Shown here piece by piece: positions 1 through 5,994 of a stretch of DNA of 7,668 nt. The notes under the pieces are model-generated. The model ran no database searches. It was not told the DNA's origin and saw nothing but the letters and a program-made list of their open reading frames with translations. Numbering within the stretch: the stretch's first letter is position 1; every line of letters begins with the position of its first letter. Source of the stretch: Oxalobacteraceae bacterium. GTDB lineage: Bacteria > Pseudomonadota > Gammaproteobacteria > Burkholderiales > Burkholderiaceae_D. The stretch spans positions 1-7,668 of the forward strand of contig CANKWG010000106.1 in assembly GCA_947487325.1 (NCBI GenBank), in the 5' to 3' direction. Both the position numbers and the translations under genes were made by a program.

Positions 1-704
1 CTGCTGCTACTGATCGCTACAGCGATCAGTGTGGCACTGAGCAATTCGGCGCTGGGTCCGCAATATCTCGGTTTCTGGCAAACGGAGTTTGCAGGGTACT
101 GCTGCTCAGTCTGAACCGCTTCTGGCGCATCGATTCATTACCGGTGTACGTAGCAGGTGGCGTGCTGATTTGGGCGCTGATGCTCATGTCGAGTGTGCAT
201 GCCACCGTTGCGGGGGTCATGCTCGCGTTTGCCATACCCTTCTGGAAAAGAAGCGATGCCGAGTACTCGCCTTCCCACTACTTTGAAAACAGATTGCACA
301 AGCCGGTTGCATTTCTGGTGCTGCCGATTTTTGCGCTGGCGAACACCGGCGTCGTGATCGGTGCGGGCTGGCTCGATTATTTGAGTGGCCCCAATGGCAT
401 GGGCATCATCAGCGGATTAGTCATCGGTAAACCCGTGGGTATAGTACTGCTCTCGGTCATCGCCGTCATGCTTGGCATCTGCAGTCTCCCAGCCGACCTA
501 CGCTGGCGTCATGTGGTCGGTGCGGGCATGCTAGGCGGCATAGGATTTACGATGTCGATCTTCATCACCAACCTGGCCTTTGCCGACCAACCGGAATTAA
601 TCAATGCTTCCAAAATGTCGGTGTTTGCTGCGTCGCTGATGGCGGCTGTACTGGGCTTTTTGTGGCTACGATTTTGCGGCTCAGGGGAAGCCGAACCCGC
701 CTAA
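1..704 (+). pseudogene. nhaA: Decayed Na+/H+ antiporter NhaA, internally deleted and frameshifted, 5' end off window
   Basis: Intact NhaA is an inner-membrane Na+/H+ antiporter of about 390 residues and 12 helices. Frame 1 from base 1 reads a typical first helix (LLLLIATAISVALSNSALG) and then FWQTEFAG before stopping at 112-114. Frame 3 from about base 96 to the TAA at 702-704 reads the C-terminal half: LNRFW, SSVHATVAGVMLAFAIPF, FLVLPIFALANTGV, GLVIGKPVGI and GGIGFTMSIFITNLAFA. About 150 residues between them (helices 2 to roughly 6) are missing, estimated from memory of the family. The lost part includes the Asp-Asp pair of helix 5 (D163/D164 in E. coli) needed for ion binding; the Lys of helix 10 remains. 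One extra G in the GGG run at 94-96 would rejoin the frames as AGVLLLSLNRF, so the lesion looks like a large in-frame deletion plus a 1-nt frameshift. A shorter ORF from GTG at 144 exists, but it starts in the middle of the protein and is unlikely to work as a transporter. Confidence 0.8.
9..30. repeat. Perfect 22-bp inverted repeat (10-bp arms, 2-bp spacer) inside the nhaA remnant
   Basis: Arm ACTGATCGCT at 9-18 is followed by AC and then its exact reverse complement AGCGATCAGT at 21-30. The last five bases of the right arm region (TCAGT, 26-30) can also pair with ACTGA at 36-40 across GTGGC, giving an alternative small hairpin. It lies in codons for the first NhaA helix, so it may be incidental to coding. 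No second copy was noticed by eye in the window. Confidence 0.55.
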
Positions 705-755
705 CCGGCAGCATCGATGGCGGAGGCGAGACCAGAGACGGTGAAATTCATGGCA

Positions 756-771
756 TCGGACCGACGTCCGA
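756..771. terminator. Weak hairpin between convergent genes, possible terminator
   Basis: TCGGAC at 756-761 and GTCCGA at 766-771 form a perfect 6-bp stem with a CGAC loop, in the 92-bp gap between the nhaA remnant (+) and the DUF1854 gene (-). There is no T-tract on either side, so it is at best a poor intrinsic terminator. The rest of the gap (705-796) shows no recognisable gene or signal. Confidence 0.2.
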
Positions 772-796
772 GCACGCTGCTGGCCTGTAAAGCCGA

Positions 797-1321
797 TTAG
801 AGAAAACGGTCCAGCAGACGGCGAGTGTGACGATCCATCACGCGCATGTCTTCGATGCGGTAGGTCACGCCATGGCTGTCCGTAATCAACAGCCCGGTGC
901 CCCGCAAGCGACGAATATCTTCCTCGCCCTTGAGCACAAAACTGGTCAGACCCCGATCAGTGCGCACCTGCCATGTACTGGGGGTGGCGAATGTGGACAC
1001 TGAAATCAATTTATCGATGACGGGAATGAAATCTCGCTGCGCAATCTCTTCCATCAAAAGCTTGCGACTATCAGCATCGAGTTCCGAAATATTTGCGACA
1101 AACGTCAGTTCATGTCCCTCGCTGTCAAGCAGTGACACGTTCTCGCCCGGCGCCTCGATAGGAAAAGGCTGCGCAGGCACGATACCTTCATGCGATTCGC
1201 CATGCTCATCGGTGAATACCAAACGTCCGAACGTATCGCGCCATAGACGGTGCTGCGCTGGCTGAAACTGTTTACCACTGGTCTCTTCAGTCACGTCGAT
1301 CACGTTGTTCACCTCGTTCAT
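797..1321 (-). CDS. DUF1854 family protein associated with the cyanophycin locus
   Basis: This soluble protein of 174 residues has no signal peptide or membrane helix. It is recognised as DUF1854 from the series GRLVFTDEHGESHEGIVPAQPFPI, SLLDSEGHEL, LLMEEIAQRDFIPVI, TPSTWQVRTDRG, FVLKGEEDIRRL and the C-terminal RRLLDRFL (longer blocks are cited by their ends only). The length is normal for the family. The start ATG (1321-1319) overlaps the TGA of the upstream ABC transporter gene as ATGA, so translation is probably coupled. A weak GGGTGG run lies about 5 nt upstream of the ATG. Proteins of this family recur beside cyanophycin synthetase and this ABC transporter in betaproteobacteria, as far as I recall. 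The biochemical role is unknown; a cytoplasmic partner of the transporter is the natural guess from the coupling. Confidence 0.85.
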   Translation of the reverse strand: MNEVNNVIDVTEETSGKQFQPAQHRLWRDTFGRLVFTDEHGESHEGIVPAQPFPIEAPGENVSLLDSEGHELTFVANISELDADSRKLLMEEIAQRDFIPVIDKLISVSTFATPSTWQVRTDRGLTSFVLKGEEDIRRLRGTGLLITDSHGVTYRIEDMRVMDRHTRRLLDRFL

Positions 1322-3621
1322 GACACCACCCGCGCTAGGGGAACGTGAACAAGCGGTGGGTCTTGGTCTTCGGTATCGACATTGCGCGCCTGCGCTTCAT
1401 AGAGCCGCCAATACGCGCCACGCTCAGCCATCAGTTCTTCGTGCGAGCCCAGCTCGACGACTTCGCCACGCTCCAGCACGATCAGTCGGTCGGCGCGACG
1501 CAGTGTGGACAGTCGATGTGCGATTGCAATCGTCGTGCGTCCCTGCACCAAGTTATCCAATGCTTTCTGAATTTCTTTTTCTGTTTCAGTGTCCACACTT
1601 GACGTTGCCTCATCCAGCATCAGAATGCGTGGATTAATGAGCAAGGCGCGTGCAATGGAGATTCGCTGACGTTCGCCACCCGACAAGCCCTGACCTCGCT
1701 CGCCAACGATGGAATCATAGCCGTGACGAAGTCGAAGAATAAATTCATGTGCGTGAGCAGCGCGGGCAGCCGCCACCACCTCGGCGCGAGTCGCATTCGG
1801 CTTGCCGTAGGCAATATTCTCGGCAATCGTGCCATGAAACAGAAACGGCTCCTGAAGCACCAGACCGATGTGCTTTCGGTAATCTGCCACTGAGTAACGA
1901 CGAATATCCGTACCGTCCATCATGATCGCGCCATCAGAGACATCATAGAAGCGACAGATAAGATTCATCAGCGTACTCTTGCCCGAGCCACTGTGACCGA
2001 CCAGACCAATCATTTCGCCGGGACGAATATCGAAGTTCACACCCTTAAGAATGCGGCGACTGCCGTGTCTGAAGCCGACTTCACGCAACGAAATCACGCC
2101 CTGCTTCGCTGGTACCGGCAAAGGATTGGTGGGCTCGGGTACGCTGGACTTATGATCAAGAATATCGAAAATCCGCTTGGCGCCCGCAGCCGCTTTTTGC
2201 GTGTGCGACACGATGCGACTCATGGAATCGAGTCTGCCGTAAAAGCGGCCGATATAGGCAATAAACGCCACCAACACACCCACCGTCACCCCGTGATGCA
2301 TCACCAGCCAGATACCAAAACCCCAGACCACCAGCAGACCAACTTCCGTCAGCATCGTGACCGTGGGTGCAAACAGGCTCCAGGTACGATTCAGTTTGTC
2401 GTTAACCGTTAAATTGTGCATGTTCGCATCGCGAAACCGCTGCGACTCGCGCGACTCCTGAGCAAACGCCTTGACCACCCGAATACCTGGAATCGTATCG
2501 GCCAGCACATTCGTCACATCACCCCAGATACGGTCGATCTTTTCAAAGCCCGTTCGCAACCGGTCACGCACCGAGTGGATCATCCACACGATCAGGGGCA
2601 ATGGCAGCAGGGTCACTACCGTAAGCCAAGGATTGATCGTAAAAAGAATCACTGCGGTCATGACGAGTAGCAGCACATCGGTAGCGAAATCAAGCGCGTG
2701 CAGCGACAGGAAAACACAGATGCGATCGGATTCATTACCGATACGCGCAATCAAATCACCCGTACGCTTGGCACCGAAATATTCAAGCGAGAGCGTCATT
2801 AGATGATCGAAAGTAGCGGTACGCAAATGTGCGCCGATGCGCTCCGACACGAGCGCTAGCAAATAAGTGCGCCACCAGCCCAGCCCCCACGCGGTCAATG
2901 CGGCAAGCAGCAATCCGGACAGGTAAATCATCACGTCGTGCGTGTCGATCGCTGCACCCGTGTGCGTGGGTATTAGGATCTCGTCCATCAAGGGCATCGA
3001 CAAATAGGGGGGCACCAGCGTCGCGGCAGTCGCTGCCAAGGTCAGGAAAAAACCGAGCAGCAGCTGCAAACGATAGGGTTTGGCGAAACGCCATAGGCGG
3101 AACAATACCCAGGTAGAGACAGGCTCTAAAAGCTCGCGATGACAAACTGGACATTCCTCGCTCTCCTCGGGCAAGGCGGATTGGCAGCTGGGGCAACGGG
3201 CTGCCGCTTCATCGGAGGTCAGGGTCTGGCCGGCGCGGGTGATCTGCACACGCTCAAACTGCTGCATCAGGCGTATGGCACCGACCTCCTGCTCCAGCGT
3301 AAAACGCCAGCGCGCAAGACAAGACTGTGCATTATGCAAAGCCAGCGTTGCCACACCTGCATGGTCCGTGTGATGCAGACTCAAGTCACTTGTCAGCGGC
3401 CAGCTGACCCACCCGTGTCCATCCGAATCGCTTATCATTCGATCCGTCGTCAGCAGAACTTTGCTGACGGCAAACCGCAAAGCTGAATCAAGATCGGGTT
3501 CTAGCATAGCCAGAACCTGCTCACCCTCATTCAAAGGCGGCGAGGATCTATTCAGTGCAACCGACTGACTGTCCTGAGACAGGGCGCCGGTCGGGTTGGA
3601 TGACAGTAAACTGGAAGACAT
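1318..3621 (-). CDS. ABC transporter, fused membrane and ATPase domains, with N-terminal PH-like region and zinc ribbon (cyanophycin-associated)
   Basis: A half-transporter of the exporter type (membrane and ATPase domains in one chain) that should act as a dimer in the inner membrane. Residue numbers use the ATG at 3621 (767 aa). Residues about 31-125 are a soluble domain with a bacterial PH/GRAM-like pattern: GEQVLAMLE, LLTTDRMIS, an aromatic-rich turn, GVATLAL, RWRFT. A CPSC...CPVC zinc ribbon follows (C143, C146, C157, C160). Membrane helices span about 184-462, containing SLEYFGAKRTGDLIARI, the exporter coupling region. The ATPase is complete: Walker A GHSGSGKST 542-550, Q-loop Q590, signature LSGGE 646-650, Walker B ILMLDE with catalytic E671, H-loop H702. 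It is the first gene of a two-gene operon with DUF1854. A GTG at 3705 would add 28 residues, but they are basic and unlike the family. Neither start has a clear Shine-Dalgarno. The cargo is unknown; beta-Asp-Arg, arginine, aspartate or a polymer-granule role are all guesses from context. Confidence 0.9.
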   Translation of the reverse strand: MSSSLLSSNPTGALSQDSQSVALNRSSPPLNEGEQVLAMLEPDLDSALRFAVSKVLLTTDRMISDSDGHGWVSWPLTSDLSLHHTDHAGVATLALHNAQSCLARWRFTLEQEVGAIRLMQQFERVQITRAGQTLTSDEAAARCPSCQSALPEESEECPVCHRELLEPVSTWVLFRLWRFAKPYRLQLLLGFFLTLAATAATLVPPYLSMPLMDEILIPTHTGAAIDTHDVMIYLSGLLLAALTAWGLGWWRTYLLALVSERIGAHLRTATFDHLMTLSLEYFGAKRTGDLIARIGNESDRICVFLSLHALDFATDVLLLVMTAVILFTINPWLTVVTLLPLPLIVWMIHSVRDRLRTGFEKIDRIWGDVTNVLADTIPGIRVVKAFAQESRESQRFRDANMHNLTVNDKLNRTWSLFAPTVTMLTEVGLLVVWGFGIWLVMHHGVTVGVLVAFIAYIGRFYGRLDSMSRIVSHTQKAAAGAKRIFDILDHKSSVPEPTNPLPVPAKQGVISLREVGFRHGSRRILKGVNFDIRPGEMIGLVGHSGSGKSTLMNLICRFYDVSDGAIMMDGTDIRRYSVADYRKHIGLVLQEPFLFHGTIAENIAYGKPNATRAEVVAAARAAHAHEFILRLRHGYDSIVGERGQGLSGGERQRISIARALLINPRILMLDEATSSVDTETEKEIQKALDNLVQGRTTIAIAHRLSTLRRADRLIVLERGEVVELGSHEELMAERGAYWRLYEAQARNVDTEDQDPPLVHVPLARVVS

Positions 3622-3778
3622 GAATGAAGAAGTCGGGTCTGCGATGCAATCTGTTTTTGGTTTGGGTCTCTGTGGGTAATACCGCTTAGCTGCGAAAATC
3701 AACACGAATTGTCGCGCAATCCGCCTGACTCGTCCAACATGGTCGCCATATTACCCTTTTACGCCGTTTTAATTTGAC
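3622..3778. promoter_or_regulatory. Divergent intergenic region between the ABC transporter operon and the cyanophycin synthetase operon
   Basis: About 157 bp that should hold promoters for both operons. The part next to the cphA2-like gene (3748-3778) is AT-rich compared with its surroundings. On the minus strand a TAATAT box (3753-3748) could be a -10, but the sequence 17 bp upstream (CAAATT) is a poor -35. An imperfect palindrome ATTG-TCGCG-CAAT at 3708-3720 could be an operator. If the GTG start of the ABC gene at 3705 is the real one, the gap shrinks to 73 bp. No element here is convincing alone. Confidence 0.35.
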
Positions 3779-5992
3779 ATGACCCTATCTGCCGCTGACT
3801 CCCACATGCCTGAAGGCCCACTGGAAATCGACATCCTCCGGGTGACCTACCTGCGCGGTCCGAACATGTGGACCTACCGCTCGGTTCTGGAAGCATGGCT
3901 GGATCTCGGCGAACTGGAAAACTGGCCCAGCAACAAGCAGCCTGGCTTTATCGACCGCCTTCTGACGGTGCTGCCTCAGGTCGCGGCCCATCACTGCAGC
4001 CCGGGCGTCGCCTACGGCTTCGAGCAGCGACTGCGCGAAGGTACTTGGATGGGCCACATCCTTGAACACATCATCATCGAATTGCTCGAACTGTCCGGCA
4101 TGGAAGCCGGCTTTGGCCAGACGCGCGAGACCACCGAATCCGGCACCTACCGTATGGTGTTTCGCGTGCCCGATGAAACGGTGGGCAGTATTGCGCTCGA
4201 CTCCGGTCTGGCGCTGCTGCATGCCGTGATTAATCGTCAGTCCTTCGACATCGAGCCCGAGCTGGCCAAGATCCGCAAAGCGATTGACGAGCACTATCTT
4301 GGGCCAAGCACCGCGCATATCGTAGCCAGTGCCAACCAGCGCAAGATCCCGCATATTCGTCTCAACAAGGGCAGCTTGGTCCAGCTCGGCTACGGCGCTC
4401 AGCAAAAACGCATCTGGACTGCTGAAACAGATCTGACGAGTGCCATTGCCGAGGGCATCGCCGCCAACAAGCACATGACCAAGTCGCTACTGAAAAGCTG
4501 TGGCATTCCGATTCCCGAAGGCGATGTCGTTCACAGCCCCGAAGAAGCCTGGGAAGCGGCGCAAGACATCGGCGTTCCCGTCGTCGTCAAGCCGCGTGAC
4601 GGCAACCGCGGTCGCGGCGTAATGCTCAATCTCTCTACCGAAGAAGAAATCAAAGCTGCCTATGCCGTTGCCGTCGTCGAAGATATCGATGTGATCGTAG
4701 AGCGCTACATCATGGGACACGAACATCGTGTGCTGGTGGTAGGCGGACAAGTGGTTGCGGTGGCGCGTGGCGAAAGCGCCTGGGTCACCGCCGATGGACG
4801 ATCAACGATCGATCAACTAGTTGATGCGCAAATCAATAGTGATCCTCGTCGTGGCAATGCCGACATTCATCCGCTCGAGACCCTGCACCCAAAAACCAAC
4901 AGCGTGATTCAATCGAACCTGCAGCGACAAGGACTCATGCCAGATGATGTTCCTGAAGCAGGCCGTCGCGTGCTGATTGCCGCCAATGGTAATCATGCGA
5001 TTGAATGCACCGATCGCATCCACCCCGATATCGCTCACCTTTGCACGCTGGCGGCCCGCGTGGTCGGACTCGACATCGCCGGTATCGATCTGGTGTGCGC
5101 CGATATCAGCCAGCCGCTCGATTCTCAGGGGGGTGCCGTGGTTGAGGTCAATGCCGGTCCCAGCTTGCTTATGCATTTGCGTCCGGCGGAAGGTGTACCG
5201 CAACCGGTTGGCAATGCCATCGTCGGCCACCTCTTCCCCGAAGGTCAGCGTGGGCGCATACCCATCGTAGGCATCTCCGGAAGTGACGTGACCACACCGG
5301 TGTCACGCATGGTCGCTTGGCTGATGCAGCTCTCAGGTGCTCAAGTCGGCCTCGCCTGTCGTGATGGTTTGTTCGTCGGGTCGCGCCGTCTCGAAAACGG
5401 CGATGCAGCCCACTGGGAGTCAGGGCAGCGTCTACTAATCAATCGTAATGTTGAAGCCGCCGTATTCGAGCATGACCCGATCGCCTTGCTTACCGAAGGA
5501 CTTGCCTATGACCGTTGCTGGGTCGGTGTCGTCACTGACAGTCAGCCGGTGGCCGGATTGGATGAGCAGTTGATGACCGAGCCAGAACACCGCTACAAGA
5601 TTTTGCGTACCCAGGTCGACGTGGTAGTCGACACCGGTGTCGCCGTGCTCAATGCCACCGACGATACCGTGTTGTCCATGAGCGAACTTTGCGATGGTGA
5701 TGTGATCCTCTACGCCGCAGATGGTCAGCACCCGACATTGCTTGCCCACCGCGAGGCTGGCAAAGGCGTCGTGTTCATTCGCGAAGGTCAGATTGAATGC
5801 GCAACGGGTGGCACGGTCACGCACACCTTCGACTTGAACGCCGATGTCAGCCCTGCGACGCGTACCCTACCGGCCGAGGTTCTACTGCCTGCGATTGCTG
5901 CTGCCTGGGCGCTCGGACTAGACGACGCAACCATACGCACGGGTCTGGAGACCTTTGCGACCGACGAGACACAAAAACTGGTGATTGCCTGA
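3779..5992 (+). CDS. cphA2: Cyanophycin synthetase-like protein, CphA2/CphA' type with inactive Mur-ligase module
   Basis: The protein has 737 residues against about 870-900 for CphA1. N domain: TYLRGPNMWTYRS at the start, then EGTWMGHILEHIIIELLELS with H93, E96, H97 and E101, the metallopeptidase-like site of CphA N domains. The ATP-grasp domain at about 175-490 shows LGPSTAHIV, VVVKPRDGNRGRGV (K271), VERY 307-310 and metal-binding EVNAGP 456-461. The Mur-ligase-like region from about 494 is degenerate: the P-loop expected as TGTNGKTTTT reads SGSDVTTPVS (500-509), so the glycine and lysine that hold ATP are V504 and T505. The ETARGG motif is replaced by EHDPIA, and the chain stops where the C-terminal lid would begin. 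Known CphA2 enzymes have this layout and polymerise beta-Asp-Arg dipeptides with the ATP-grasp site alone. That activity is inferred here, not shown. It is the first gene of an operon with the next cphA. No clear Shine-Dalgarno precedes the ATG at 3779; M10 (3806) is an alternative but has none either. Confidence 0.88.
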   Translation: MTLSAADSHMPEGPLEIDILRVTYLRGPNMWTYRSVLEAWLDLGELENWPSNKQPGFIDRLLTVLPQVAAHHCSPGVAYGFEQRLREGTWMGHILEHIIIELLELSGMEAGFGQTRETTESGTYRMVFRVPDETVGSIALDSGLALLHAVINRQSFDIEPELAKIRKAIDEHYLGPSTAHIVASANQRKIPHIRLNKGSLVQLGYGAQQKRIWTAETDLTSAIAEGIAANKHMTKSLLKSCGIPIPEGDVVHSPEEAWEAAQDIGVPVVVKPRDGNRGRGVMLNLSTEEEIKAAYAVAVVEDIDVIVERYIMGHEHRVLVVGGQVVAVARGESAWVTADGRSTIDQLVDAQINSDPRRGNADIHPLETLHPKTNSVIQSNLQRQGLMPDDVPEAGRRVLIAANGNHAIECTDRIHPDIAHLCTLAARVVGLDIAGIDLVCADISQPLDSQGGAVVEVNAGPSLLMHLRPAEGVPQPVGNAIVGHLFPEGQRGRIPIVGISGSDVTTPVSRMVAWLMQLSGAQVGLACRDGLFVGSRRLENGDAAHWESGQRLLINRNVEAAVFEHDPIALLTEGLAYDRCWVGVVTDSQPVAGLDEQLMTEPEHRYKILRTQVDVVVDTGVAVLNATDDTVLSMSELCDGDVILYAADGQHPTLLAHREAGKGVVFIREGQIECATGGTVTHTFDLNADVSPATRTLPAEVLLPAIAAAWALGLDDATIRTGLETFATDETQKLVIA
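4055..4081 (+). other. Intact N-domain HxxEH...E motif in the CphA2-like protein
   Basis: Codons 93-101 read H-I-L-E-H followed by I-I-I-E. The same element is found in primer-generating CphA1 enzymes (HVIEHVALE in the cyanobacterial sequence I remember), where the N domain has a hidden zinc-peptidase-like site that cuts cyanophycin into primers. Whether this copy is active is an inference. Confidence 0.6.
5273..5311 (+). other. Degenerate Mur-ligase P-loop in the CphA2-like protein
   Basis: Codons 499-511 read ISGSDVTTPVSRM and align without gaps to VTGVNGKTTTTRL of the neighbouring paralogue. G becomes V504 and the phosphate-binding K becomes T505. The frame is open on both sides, so this is divergence rather than a frameshift. 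Confidence 0.8.
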
Positions 5993-5994
5993 GC

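Noticed and set aside
144..704. A self-standing small membrane protein starting at GTG 144
   Set aside because: Homology to NhaA continues upstream of 144 in the same frame (LLLSLNRFW), and no ribosome site precedes the GTG. It is the tail of a broken gene.
704..796. The DUF1854 reading frame stays open for about 30 codons past its TAA on the minus strand
   Set aside because: The known family C-terminus (RRLLDRFL) is already complete at the stop, and the extension resembles no known domain. An open run of 30 codons in GC-rich DNA is ordinary.
3774..3779. TTGACA, a perfect -35 box on the plus strand
   Set aside because: It overlaps the cphA2-like start codon, and no -10-like sequence lies 16-18 bp downstream, so it cannot serve the start at 3779.
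3785..4474. Long minus-strand open frame (229 codons) opposite the cphA2-like gene
   Set aside because: It mirrors a strongly conserved coding region on the plus strand, has no recognisable domain, and is a shadow of GC-rich codon use.
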